This document shows positions 15,019 to 23,129 of a stretch of DNA of 26,330 nt, piece by piece. Under the pieces are notes generated by a model, which was not told where the DNA came from, did no database searches, and worked only from the letters and a program-made list of their open reading frames with translations. Position numbers and translations under genes: made by a program. The stretch spans positions 47,496 to 73,825 of the forward strand of contig DBWZ01000086.1 of NCBI GenBank assembly GCA_002309345.1, given 5' to 3'. The DNA comes from Pseudobutyrivibrio sp. UBA1225 (GTDB lineage Bacteria > Bacillota > Clostridia > Lachnospirales > Lachnospiraceae). Position 1 is the stretch's first letter; each line of letters begins with the position of its first letter.

Positions 15019-15756
15019 TTACGTGGTTAGTCGTTTTTCTGTCAACGCGAAAACAGCCTTTCGAACATCCTTCTGACGATCCTCACTTATTTTTAAATCC
15101 AGCTTATCCTCACCATAACGCAAGGTTATATAAGAAAAATTCATTTTAGTTACGTAAATATAATTTACATAGTAAGATTGATGAATTCTCAAAAAAATAA
15201 GTCTACTATTTTTTAATTCTTTTTCAACATCGTTAAGTTTTCCATAAAAATATACACTACTTCCATCACTCAAATGTATATAGATGGAGCGATTTCGACT
15301 CTCAAAATAAACAATATCCTTTAAAGGAATTTTATGTATCTCTTTATTGAAAGTAAATTGGAAAAACGTTGAGTTGTCTAAAAATCTTTGACACGCATCT
15401 CGAAAATATTCTTTAAAAATTTCTGGATCGATAGGTTTAGAAATAAATCTAAACGGTTCTACTTCAAACAACTCCTTCAAGTAGTTATCATAACTAGAAA
15501 CATATATTAAAATAACTGTCTTATCGAATTTACGAATTTCTCGCGCAGTTGATATGCCATCCATTTCTTTCATCTCGATATCAAGAAATATTAAATTATA
15601 GCGATTTCCATTCTTCAAACTCTTCAATAATGTTGAACCATCTGAAAAAATCTCCGTATCTGCTCTAAGCCCATTGTTTATACTCTCTGGGAGAACAAAA
15701 GATTCAATATATGAAGCAATGGTATAATCATCATCACAAATTGCAATCTTAAACAT
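15019..15756 (-). CDS. Second LytTR response regulator, cotranscribed with agrB
   Basis: 245 residues. Receiver domain with CDDD (7-10), phosphoacceptor Asp59 in LIFLDIEMKEMDG and Lys107; LytTR domain (about 140-240) with IYIHLSDGSSVYFYGKLNDVEKEL and FLRIHQSYYVNYIYVTKMNF. It can be aligned nearly without gaps to the agrC-linked regulator over its whole length, with identical spacing of the active-site residues. No second AgrC-type kinase is present, so it either shares AgrC or lacks a local kinase. AAAGGA site before the ATG. Confidence 0.9.
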   Translation of the reverse strand: MFKIAICDDDYTIASYIESFVLPESINNGLRADTEIFSDGSTLLKSLKNGNRYNLIFLDIEMKEMDGISTAREIRKFDKTVILIYVSSYDNYLKELFEVEPFRFISKPIDPEIFKEYFRDACQRFLDNSTFFQFTFNKEIHKIPLKDIVYFESRNRSIYIHLSDGSSVYFYGKLNDVEKELKNSRLIFLRIHQSYYVNYIYVTKMNFSYITLRYGEDKLDLKISEDRQKDVRKAVFALTEKRLTT

Positions 15757-15777
15757 ATTTTTCCTTTTTCATAACAT

Positions 15778-15831
15778 AAAAATTTGTAAACTCATTATAT
15801 ACTTCTACGCTTGATTATGATACAAATTTTT
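15778..15831 (-). promoter_or_regulatory. Promoter of the LytTR-agrB unit inside an inverted repeat
   Basis: A TATAAT box (minus strand, 15799-15794) lies between perfect 11-bp inverted arms AAAAATTTGTA (15778-15788) and TACAAATTTTT (15821-15831). No -35 at 17 bases (TATCAT), suggesting an activated promoter. The A/T-rich arms may also help end the upstream histidine-kinase transcript. Confidence 0.45.
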
Positions 15832-17190
15832 TTAAGAATTTAATAAAAAACAAAGCTCAATTTTAAATCCTTTTTCCGTAACAGGAGTTTCAATTCTTCC
15901 GTGATGAGCTTGAACAATCTGTTTTACAAGAATTGTTCCGAGCCCATGACGCAAATCTAATCTGTCATCTAAAGCGTTCATGTAGTGGGGCTTTTCAAGT
16001 TCTTTTCGCTGTTCTTCTGAAAGACCCACACCATCGTCATATACCGAAAGCTTAATATATTCATCTTGTGTAGATAAGGTTATATCGATGTTGCAACCAT
16101 CTGGATTGTGCTTTACGCAATTGTTTACAAGATTTGATAAAGCACGATTTATTAACCTACTATCGCATTCTATAGATAAAGGTTCTGCATCGTTTGATAT
16201 TTCAAAATTCAAAGCGTATTGTTCTGCCAAGCCTCTGTTTAATGTGTCAGCCACAAAGCTTCTAACTAATTTAGAAAGTCTTACTTCCTCAATTTGAAGT
16301 GGCTGCATATCATATTCAAGCATTGAAACTAAATTTAAATCAGATACTAAATGTTTAATTTGTATGCAGTTAGATTCGATTATTTCTGAATAGTTTCGTA
16401 TATGCGAATCATCAATTGCGGCAGTTTTTATTCTATCAGAATATCCAAGGATAATAGAAAGAGGAGTCCTAATATCATGGGAAACACCTGCAATCCAGTT
16501 TGCTCTAGCTACATTTTGATGAGTAATGATATAAGAAGCTTGGTTGATTCCATCAGCTATATCCTTCAAGTCGCCAGAGACATCCACGGATGTGCTTTCT
16601 CCCTTTGAAAGGGATTCAATACCATTCATAATAGGTTCAATATTTCTTTTGATTTTCTTTTTAGAACGATAATAAATCATAAAAATGAATAGGCAATCTA
16701 CAAGCAATGTAATTAAAAGAAACATTGGAAGCTTTTTTAATGCCATTGTTGAAAAGAAATTGTTTGTAAGCTTAAAATAGCTATCCTTAGGGTAGCCCAA
16801 GATTATCATTCCATCCTTATTTGTCTCAATAAAAACAGGATAATCAAGCAAGTAGCCCTTCGAAAAAATAGCTACATCATTTAGAGAAAACTTCTTGGGA
16901 AAATCTGAAGGAACATTCACTGTCCAAGTTGATTTTCCTTCTTTATCAATAAAAGCAGCCCATATATTATTTGCACTAAGCTGCTGAATTCCAACATCAT
17001 TAATTGAAGCTTTAGAGCAATTTTCCGAAACAATGGAAAGCATATTTTTAGGTGAGAAATCTCCGTAATCTTTTGAAACAACACCATTAAAAGTGGCAAT
17101 GAAAACAAAAATGTTTAGCACAATAAGAGCCACTATTAAAAAAATCACTAATATAATATGCTTGGAAATGTATTTTAAATAAGACTTCAT
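15832..17190 (-). CDS. Sensor histidine kinase of the LanFEG-type transporter module
   Basis: 452 residues. Membrane helix at about 11-34, an extracytoplasmic domain of about 115 residues (35-152), second helix at 153-174, then a linker, HisKA with GVSHDIRTPLS (His238), and an HATPase domain: LSNLVNNCVKHN (N353/N357), YDDGVGL, RHGLGTILVKQIV. An intramembrane-type short-loop BceS sensor is excluded by the large outer domain; the layout is closer to NisK/CprK-type sensors of lantibiotics. GAGGAAT site. It follows its regulator by 3 bases. Ligand unknown; the divergent transporter suggests an antimicrobial peptide. Confidence 0.9.
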   Translation of the reverse strand: MKSYLKYISKHIILVIFLIVALIVLNIFVFIATFNGVVSKDYGDFSPKNMLSIVSENCSKASINDVGIQQLSANNIWAAFIDKEGKSTWTVNVPSDFPKKFSLNDVAIFSKGYLLDYPVFIETNKDGMIILGYPKDSYFKLTNNFFSTMALKKLPMFLLITLLVDCLFIFMIYYRSKKKIKRNIEPIMNGIESLSKGESTSVDVSGDLKDIADGINQASYIITHQNVARANWIAGVSHDIRTPLSIILGYSDRIKTAAIDDSHIRNYSEIIESNCIQIKHLVSDLNLVSMLEYDMQPLQIEEVRLSKLVRSFVADTLNRGLAEQYALNFEISNDAEPLSIECDSRLINRALSNLVNNCVKHNPDGCNIDITLSTQDEYIKLSVYDDGVGLSEEQRKELEKPHYMNALDDRLDLRHGLGTILVKQIVQAHHGRIETPVTEKGFKIELCFLLNS

Positions 17191-17193
17191 AAA

Positions 17194-17892
17194 TTAATTC
17201 CTCGTACTCAGTCGATATCCTAATCCTTTTATGGTGATAAGAGATTCTGGTTTGGATGGATTAAGCTCTATTTTTTCTCTAACGCGTCTAACATGAGCGT
17301 TTAGACTGTTCTCATATCCGTATGGATTCTCGCCCCATAAAGCTTCGCAAAGATTATCTAAAGTTACAATCTTACCCGAATTGTCCGCAAGGGTTTTTAA
17401 AAGCATATGTTCTTTAGCCGTTAACGGAATAATTTCAGAACCCTTTATCACTTCGGCTCGATCGAAATCAATCTCACAGCTTGCAAGCTTCAAAACAGAA
17501 GGTTCTTCTTTGTAGCATCGTCGTAAGACAGCAGAAACTCTAAGCACTAGCTCCTGTGGTAAAAACGGTTTTACGATATAATCATCTGCTCCCAGCCCAA
17601 GACCAGTAAGCTTTGAGTCAGATGCATCCTTTGCAGTTAAAAAAATAATTGGAATACTATTTATGCTTTGAATTTGATTATAGAGTGTGAAGCCATCTCC
17701 GTCAGGCAGCATCACATCCAAAATAGCTAAATCAGGAAATGATTTACTACATGTTTCAATGGCTGACTGCATAGTATTTGCAGTGACAATAGCACTAAAG
17801 CCAGCCTCCTCTAAGATTGATTTCACAAGCTCAAGAAGTTCTGGTTCATCATCTACTATCAAAATTTTTTTACTCAAAATATATGTGTCCAT
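17194..17892 (-). CDS. OmpR/PhoB-family response regulator
   Basis: 232 residues from the ATG at 17892 (AAAGGGA upstream; a longer reading from 17964 adds 24 residues foreign to the family and would include the promoter). Receiver: VDDEPE (13-17), Asp59 in LAILDVMLPDGDG, Thr and Lys in FLTAKD and DDYIVKPF. C-terminal winged helix (about 135-230) with ENSLNAHVRRVREKI and ITIKGLGYRLS. Probably binds the direct repeats in the intergenic region to switch on the divergent transporter genes. Confidence 0.93.
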   Translation of the reverse strand: MDTYILSKKILIVDDEPELLELVKSILEEAGFSAIVTANTMQSAIETCSKSFPDLAILDVMLPDGDGFTLYNQIQSINSIPIIFLTAKDASDSKLTGLGLGADDYIVKPFLPQELVLRVSAVLRRCYKEEPSVLKLASCEIDFDRAEVIKGSEIIPLTAKEHMLLKTLADNSGKIVTLDNLCEALWGENPYGYENSLNAHVRRVREKIELNPSKPESLITIKGLGYRLSTRN

Positions 17893-17914
17893 AAAATTAT
17901 TCCCTTTCACTAAA

Positions 17915-17920
17915 AGTATA
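17915..17920 (-). promoter_or_regulatory. Extended -10 promoter of the two-component genes
   Basis: Minus strand TGCTATACT with no clear -35; transcription would start about 20 bases before the response-regulator ATG. Confidence 0.45.
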
Positions 17921-17968
17921 GCACACCTGTTTTTGGAAATAGCGCAATTTAAATCAGAATTCAAAAAA

Positions 17969-18031
17969 GTAAGGTAAATGTAAGGTAGAGGAAAAGTTAA
18001 AGTCAGAATGAAGAATTAACATGTATATATA
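17969..18031 (+). promoter_or_regulatory. OmpR-type direct repeats and -10 of the transporter operon
   Basis: GTAAGGTA occurs twice (17969-17976, 17980-17987) with an 11-base period, the one-turn spacing expected for tandem OmpR-family dimers. A TGTATATAT extended -10 (18022-18031) follows about 36 bases later with no recognisable -35, fitting an activator-dependent promoter. Confidence 0.6.
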
Positions 18032-18076
18032 CAAAAATTATCAAATAATTTTTTGGAAACGATGGAGGAAAAAGAA

Positions 18077-18841
18077 ATGGAAAGTATTATTTCTACTAGA
18101 GGGCTAACTAAAAAATACAATAGCTTTACATCTGTAAACAAGCTAAGCATCAATATTAAGCGTGGCACAATCTACGGTTTTTTAGGGCCTAATGGTGCAG
18201 GAAAATCTACTACGATGAAGATGCTTTTAGGTCTTACAAAACCAACAAGCGGAAAATTTAGGATAGATGGCAAAAAAATGCCAGAAGACAGAATAGAGAT
18301 TTTACGAGAAATCGGCTCCTTCATAGAGTCGCCTTCCTACTATCCGAATCTAACAGGACGGGAAAATCTAGACATCATTAGAAGTATACTCGGTCTCAAG
18401 AAAAAAGATGTAGAAGAAGTTCTTGAGTTGGTGGGTCTGTCAGAATTTGGAGATAGACTTGTGAAAAAATATTCACTCGGAATGAAACAAAGGCTTGGAC
18501 TTGCTGGTGCGCTAATTGGAAAACCACCTATTCTTATCTTAGATGAACCAACCAACGGACTAGATCCAGCCGGTATACATGAAATCAGAAACTTAATAAA
18601 GAGACTTCCAAAAATGTACGACTGCACCATTATGATTTCATCACATTTGCTGTCGGAAATTGAGCTAATAGCAGATGATATAGGCATATTGAATCACGGA
18701 AGGTTGTTATTTGAGGGTTCGATGGAAGAACTCAAGCGTACTGCCAAAGCTCAAGGAATTAAAGATGATAATCTAGAGGAAATGTTCCTTTCAATGGTTA
18801 ATGTAGACAATTATGAAAGAATGCAGAGGGCAGTTCTATGA
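18077..18841 (+). CDS. LanF/CprA-type ABC transporter ATPase
   Basis: 254 residues from the ATG at 18077, with GGAGG 8 bases upstream (that site lies inside the longer TTG reading). Walker A GPNGAGKST (37-45), signature SLGMKQRL (133-140), Walker B LILDEPTNGLD (153-163), switch His190. The Q-loop position is Glu84 (FIESPSYYP); an E-loop in place of the Q-loop is typical of lantibiotic-immunity ATPases (LanF) and relatives such as BcrA and CprA. It powers the two permeases encoded next, with which it is translationally coupled. Confidence 0.93.
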   Translation: MESIISTRGLTKKYNSFTSVNKLSINIKRGTIYGFLGPNGAGKSTTMKMLLGLTKPTSGKFRIDGKKMPEDRIEILREIGSFIESPSYYPNLTGRENLDIIRSILGLKKKDVEEVLELVGLSEFGDRLVKKYSLGMKQRLGLAGALIGKPPILILDEPTNGLDPAGIHEIRNLIKRLPKMYDCTIMISSHLLSEIELIADDIGILNHGRLLFEGSMEELKRTAKAQGIKDDNLEEMFLSMVNVDNYERMQRAVL

Positions 18842-19557
18842 TTGGATTAGAGTTAAAAAAGGAAAAGCGGACAGGTGTAACACTTGTACTGTTTATTACA
18901 GGGATTCTAGGGGCACTATATGTTCTTTTAAACTACAGCATTCGCGGAGATAGTTTGCTGGCGATGCCAATGAAACCAATGGATATTTTACTTACACAAC
19001 TATATGGGATGATAATGGTTTTAAATGTATTTGCATTGATAGTAGCTACAAGCTTGGTATATTCCATGGAGTATTCGGGCGCTGCAATAAAAAAGATGTA
19101 TATACTTCCCATAAGCATGTGCAAAGTTTATATGTCGAAGTTTCTAATTATTATAAGTATGTTTTTGGTGTCCGTGGTGATTCAAAATACAGCGTTATTA
19201 TGGATTGGAAAAACAGAGCTTTCAAAGGGAGAATTTGAAATTGTGACATTGATTGCATATACCGTATATACGTTTTTAACATCCTTGCCTGTGTTAAGTT
19301 TCATGTTGATGATAGCATTGATTTTTGAAAATATGTGGGTTGTTCTTGGTGTAGGTGTTGCAGGGTTTTTAAGCGGATTAGCTCTTGCAACATCAAAGAC
19401 AGAATTATTATTAATTCATCCATTTATAGTTATGTTTAAACCGGCAACAGCAATGACATCTAATGTTAACGTAAATACGATAATTATTGCATTGATAGAA
19501 ACAATTGCATTTTTAATACTGGGATTAGTAATCTCGCAGAATAAACGAATAGATTAA
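18838..19557 (+). CDS. ABC-2 type permease, first (LanE/CprB-like)
   Basis: 239 residues with six membrane helices (first at about 13-31). The opening MIGLELKKEKRTG, a short basic cytoplasmic piece before helix 1, and the mid-protein SMEYSGAAIKKMYILPISMCKVYMSK are typical of lantibiotic-immunity permeases. The ATG overlaps the ATPase stop (ATGA). With the next gene it should form the heteromeric channel that expels peptide from the membrane. Transported compound unknown. Confidence 0.88.
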   Translation: MIGLELKKEKRTGVTLVLFITGILGALYVLLNYSIRGDSLLAMPMKPMDILLTQLYGMIMVLNVFALIVATSLVYSMEYSGAAIKKMYILPISMCKVYMSKFLIIISMFLVSVVIQNTALLWIGKTELSKGEFEIVTLIAYTVYTFLTSLPVLSFMLMIALIFENMWVVLGVGVAGFLSGLALATSKTELLLIHPFIVMFKPATAMTSNVNVNTIIIALIETIAFLILGLVISQNKRID

Positions 19558-19578
19558 AAAACTTTAAGGAGAAAAAAT

Positions 19579-20322
19579 ATGTTAGCTATAGAATTCAAAA
19601 AGATTAAAAGATCATGGATTATCCCATTAATATTTGTAGCACCCATACTAGTTGTGGCCACAGGTGTTGCTAGTTTGAGCTCATATTTTACACCAGAATA
19701 TACAAATGCTTGGTCCGCCATGTTTATACAAAGCGCTTTAGTATACGCATATTATTTGCTTCCCCTAAGCATGATTGTTGTATGTGTAATGATTTCCGCA
19801 CGTGAAACTCAAAACAATGGTCTTTTAAAAATGCTAGCATTACCAGTCAGCAGAAAGAAGCTAGCGTTATGTAAATATGCTGTTGTAGTATTTTTCTTGT
19901 TTATGGAGATCGTAGTATTCTTTATCGTTTTTACGATTGCAGGATTCATTGCTATCAAAACAAAGAATGTAAACGAAGCACTTCCGCTCGGTTATTTGCT
20001 CTCATGCTGTGTAAAACTGTTTTTAACAATGCTGCCTGTTACAGCCGTCATGTGGGCTATTACAACATTATTTGAAAGACCGCTACTCTCAATTGGGTTA
20101 AACTTCTTGCTTGTAATACCAGGAGTATTAGTTGCTAATACAGGAGCTTGGTTGTGCTATCCATATTGCTACAGTGGATATCTGGTATCTTGCTCATTGC
20201 ATGAATTTACAGAAACTGCTGGCAATACACCTTTTCAAATCTTTCCGTTTATAGCATACGCGATAGTGATATTTTTTGGCTTCCTATGGATATCAGTTAA
20301 AAAATTTGGATACAAACGATGA
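19579..20322 (+). CDS. ABC-2 type permease, second (LanG/CprC-like)
   Basis: 247 residues, six membrane helices. It has the same plan as the first permease: basic start (MLAIEFKKIKRSW) and cytoplasmic ARETQNNGLLKMLALPVSRKKLALCKY, which parallels the equivalent loop in its neighbour. Good AAGGAGAAAA site; 21 bases after the first permease. It ends only 6 bases from the stop of the convergent HipA-like gene with no hairpin between. Confidence 0.88.
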   Translation: MLAIEFKKIKRSWIIPLIFVAPILVVATGVASLSSYFTPEYTNAWSAMFIQSALVYAYYLLPLSMIVVCVMISARETQNNGLLKMLALPVSRKKLALCKYAVVVFFLFMEIVVFFIVFTIAGFIAIKTKNVNEALPLGYLLSCCVKLFLTMLPVTAVMWAITTLFERPLLSIGLNFLLVIPGVLVANTGAWLCYPYCYSGYLVSCSLHEFTETAGNTPFQIFPFIAYAIVIFFGFLWISVKKFGYKR

Positions 20323-20328
20323 TGTAAT

Positions 20329-21078
20329 CTATTGCTGTATCAACCCATACAACCTGTCGTAAACAGTATCATTCTCAGTTAAGCGATTTTTTAAAAGCTT
20401 TTCAATTTTTCCATAGTCAAACTCAATAGTACAATATTTTTTAAGATAGCTTTTGTTTAATTCAAAGCTTCCACTAAAGGCTTTGGCAAAAGCTATTTTT
20501 TTATTTGTAATAATAGGCTTTTCAGGTGAATACTTTTTGTTACCAATAAATAAACTTTTTCCATTGTCAAATATTGGAGCTGGTTTAAAAGTGCTGCCAT
20601 CAAAGATTAGACCTAAATTATTAAAGTGCCTATCCTCATTAAGAATCAAAGCATCTAAAGCAAAGGTGTTTGCAAGATATTCTCTTAAATCGACATTTGC
20701 ATTTTTGTCCATAAAATCTAAAACATAATCTATTGCTTCGTCATAATCCATTTTTGAAGTAATTCTTGCTAAATCACCACCCTGAACATTTGAATAAAAT
20801 CTATATAGCGTAATAAAATCTTCGTTTGTTTTTAGAAAATTATCACTGACACATCCAGCAACATCATTTATGATAAGCTGTTTATACGAAACATAGTCTT
20901 TTTTTGACAAATTTGTAGTATTCAAAACGTCAGAGACAAGTTCTTCAATTTGACCTTCACCACCATATCGATCAACTTTGTACCACTTATCATCTTTGAA
21001 ATATTTAATTTGAGTTCCATCACTTGTACCAGAATCTAAAACTAAGAATTCGGGAGCAATTTCAATTCTAGGAAGCAT
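20329..21078 (-). CDS. HipA-like kinase, short form (HipT-like)
   Basis: 249 residues, about 190 shorter than classic HipA. It holds only the kinase core, without the N-subdomain 1. Visible: a possible phosphate loop LDSGTSDGTQIKYFK (14-28), Lys34 in WYKVDRYG, the HipA catalytic loop LNEDRHFNNLG (Asp149, Asn154) and the metal-binding PIFDNGKSLF (Asp171). HipA/HipT kinases phosphorylate targets such as glutamyl- or tryptophanyl-tRNA synthetase and halt growth; the target here is not inferable. It starts inside the XRE gene (11-base overlap), as expected of a toxin under an antitoxin. Confidence 0.85.
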   Translation of the reverse strand: MLPRIEIAPEFLVLDSGTSDGTQIKYFKDDKWYKVDRYGGEGQIEELVSDVLNTTNLSKKDYVSYKQLIINDVAGCVSDNFLKTNEDFITLYRFYSNVQGGDLARITSKMDYDEAIDYVLDFMDKNANVDLREYLANTFALDALILNEDRHFNNLGLIFDGSTFKPAPIFDNGKSLFIGNKKYSPEKPIITNKKIAFAKAFSGSFELNKSYLKKYCTIEFDYGKIEKLLKNRLTENDTVYDRLYGLIQQ

Positions 21079-21637
21079 CTTTTTTCACCAAATCTGCGTA
21101 GCAGATTGTCTCTCCTTCAAATTTGAACCAGGTTTTATCTTGTACCATCTTGCCGTGGGTTTTTTTGCATATTTCGTAAGGATTATACTCATCAACACCA
21201 ATTAAATTAAGCAAAATTTTTATATCAGGTCTATGTTCATCCCAGCAGCGCAGTCTTAAAATCTCTCCAAACTCAAATCTAGAAAGCTCATCCTTGTAAA
21301 ATATTTGCTTAATTGGATTTAAATCAAAGCGTTTTATCTTTACGGATGTGTCATCTATATGGACAGAGGCTATTACTTCGTCCTTCCACATAAGAAGAAA
21401 ATCTGGAATTACACTAGATGATTCCTTGCTTGAAAATTGTTTGTAGAGCTCGTCCATATTCATCCCTAGAACTCGAGAAATACGATACAGACTTTCAACC
21501 TTAGCATCTCCAATGTTCTTTTTCTCAGTGAATAGATTATATATTGTTGAGTACGCAACACCAGAGCGCTCGCTTAAAGTATGCAAATTCAAATGTTGAC
21601 TATTCAGTTTCTCGGATAAGATAGTTTCTTTATTCAT
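21068..21637 (-). CDS. XRE-family antitoxin/regulator of the HipA-like pair
   Basis: 189 residues. N-terminal helix-turn-helix (about 5-65): LHTLSERSGVAYSTIYNLFTEKKNI and LYRISRVLGMNMDELY. A second domain (about 80-189) has an FLLMWKDEVIASVHIDD start and ends DEYNPYEICKKTHGKMVQD; it may correspond to the HipS/HipA N-subdomain of HipBST systems, here fused to HipB (inference from size and order). No ribosome site precedes the ATG; the predicted transcript starts at the ATG itself. It probably represses its own promoter through the 28-bp palindrome. Confidence 0.8.
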   Translation of the reverse strand: MNKETILSEKLNSQHLNLHTLSERSGVAYSTIYNLFTEKKNIGDAKVESLYRISRVLGMNMDELYKQFSSKESSSVIPDFLLMWKDEVIASVHIDDTSVKIKRFDLNPIKQIFYKDELSRFEFGEILRLRCWDEHRPDIKILLNLIGVDEYNPYEICKKTHGKMVQDKTWFKFEGETICYADLVKKDAS

Positions 21638-21641
21638 ACTT

Positions 21642-21672
21642 AAATTTTATCGCAGCTGCGATAAAATTTCAA
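21642..21672 (-). promoter_or_regulatory. Leaderless promoter with a perfect 28-bp palindromic operator
   Basis: 21642-21669 is a perfect palindrome (half-site AAATTTTATCGCAG). On the minus strand TTGAAA (21672-21667)-N17-TAAAAT (21649-21644) matches the consensus in 5 of 6 and 5 of 6 positions, so the operator covers the whole spacer and -10. The last -10 base lies 6 bases before the ATG, placing +1 at or next to the start codon. Confidence 0.8.
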
Positions 21673-21698
21673 CAAAGAGAGCTATTTCCATCCAAAAA

Positions 21699-21739
21699 CA
21701 GAGGACTGAACCCTGTTCGATACAGGATTCAATCCTCTG
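21699..21739 (-). terminator. Terminator of the gdpP-rplI-dnaB operon
   Basis: 18-bp stem with one or two G-U/mismatched pairs (21699-21716 against 21722-21739), starting CAGAGGA and ending TCCTCTG, then TTTTTGG on the minus strand. Confidence 0.85.
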
Positions 21740-21752
21740 TTGCTGCTTTACT

Positions 21753-23102
21753 TTATTCGTCGTGATTTGCATATTGGCTTCGATCGCGATTGGCAAACCT
21801 GGTGTACTCTGGGAGCCAGGTGAGCTCGATGGTTCCGATAGGACCGTTACGCTGTTTAGCCACGATGATTTCTGATACGTTCTTGAACTCGGTGTCGTGG
21901 TTGTAGTAATCATCACGGTAGATGAACATTACCACGTCGGCATCCTGCTCGATAGCTCCCGATTCACGTAAATCGGAAAGCATAGGCCTGTGATCTGGAC
22001 GCTGCTCCACTGCACGGGATAGCTGGGAAAGAGCGATAACTGGAACGTTTAGCTCCCTCGCCAAAGCCTTTAGCGAACGCGAAATCTCTGATATTTCTTG
22101 CTGTCTACTCTCAGATTTGCCGTTACCTGACATAAGCTGCAAGTAATCGATGATGATAATAGACAAGCCCATTTCCATTTTGTATTTACGGCATTTGCTT
22201 CTAAGCTGACTGATTGAAATCCCTGGAGTATCATCGATGATAAGCTTGGAATTACCGATTTTGCCAGCACCCTCGATGAGGTTTTCCCAATCCGCCTCCT
22301 GAAGATTACCTGTACGAAGTTTTTGGGCGTCCACGCGGGATTCTAGCGCGAAAAGACGGTTAACCAGCTGCTCCTTTGACATTTCCAGAGAGAATATAGC
22401 TGCACACAAATGCTCATGGATTGTGATGTGCTGGGCTAAGTTAAGCACGAATGCTGTTTTACCCATTGAAGGACGAGCCGCGATAAGAATAAGATCTGAT
22501 GGCTGAAGACCAGCTGTCTGCCTATCCAAATCGATGAATCCAGTAGGAATACCTGTGACTGCACCCTTTTGCTTTGACGCCTGCTCAATCTTGGCAATGG
22601 CATTCATAACAACCTGCCTGATTGGGACATAGTCGGTCTCACCACGATTATGTACCAAAGAAAAGATATCCTTTTCTGTTTGGTTCAAGATATCATCAAC
22701 CTCTTCTGTACCCTCAAAGCACATGTTTTCTATATTTTGATTTACTTTGATTATGCTTCTAAGTAATGCCTTGTCCTTAACGATGTTTGCGTAGCTTTTC
22801 GCATTGACCGTTGTAGGCACTCCTAAAACAAGCTCTTGGATGTACTCTAAGGATGCAACCTCTGGAGATACTCCCTTTTCTTTAAGTTTGTTTTGTAGTG
22901 TGACCTCGTCAACTGGCTCGCCAGCATTGTAAAGCTCTACGATTGCCTCAAAAAGAATGCCATACTGCTGATGATAAAAGTCATCCTTCAAAAGGATTTC
23001 TGAACATTCAATAATCACATCTCTATCGACAATCATGGAGCCAATAACAGATTGCTCGGCTTCCAGTGAATTAGGCATTTGTCTGCGGATAACATCTTCC
23101 AT
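21753..23102 (-). CDS. dnaB: Replicative DNA helicase
   Basis: 449 residues, usual length. N-terminal DnaB domain (EAEQSVIGSMIVDRDVI, about 14-115) and RecA-like core with Walker A AARPSMGKTAFVLNLA (208-223) and Walker B IIIIDYLQLMSG. Ring helicase that unwinds DNA ahead of the replication fork. Called dnaC in Bacillus. Third gene of gdpP-rplI-dnaB, an order shared with many Firmicutes; starts 27 bases after rplI. Confidence 0.97.
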   Translation of the reverse strand: MEDVIRRQMPNSLEAEQSVIGSMIVDRDVIIECSEILLKDDFYHQQYGILFEAIVELYNAGEPVDEVTLQNKLKEKGVSPEVASLEYIQELVLGVPTTVNAKSYANIVKDKALLRSIIKVNQNIENMCFEGTEEVDDILNQTEKDIFSLVHNRGETDYVPIRQVVMNAIAKIEQASKQKGAVTGIPTGFIDLDRQTAGLQPSDLILIAARPSMGKTAFVLNLAQHITIHEHLCAAIFSLEMSKEQLVNRLFALESRVDAQKLRTGNLQEADWENLIEGAGKIGNSKLIIDDTPGISISQLRSKCRKYKMEMGLSIIIIDYLQLMSGNGKSESRQQEISEISRSLKALARELNVPVIALSQLSRAVEQRPDHRPMLSDLRESGAIEQDADVVMFIYRDDYYNHDTEFKNVSEIIVAKQRNGPIGTIELTWLPEYTRFANRDRSQYANHDE

Positions 23103-23129
23103 ATGCTTAAGTATCCTTTGTTTTTATTT

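Noticed and set aside
18053..18076. Extended N-terminus of the ABC ATPase from a TTG
   Set aside because: The GGAGG ribosome site lies inside this extension and points to the ATG at 18077.
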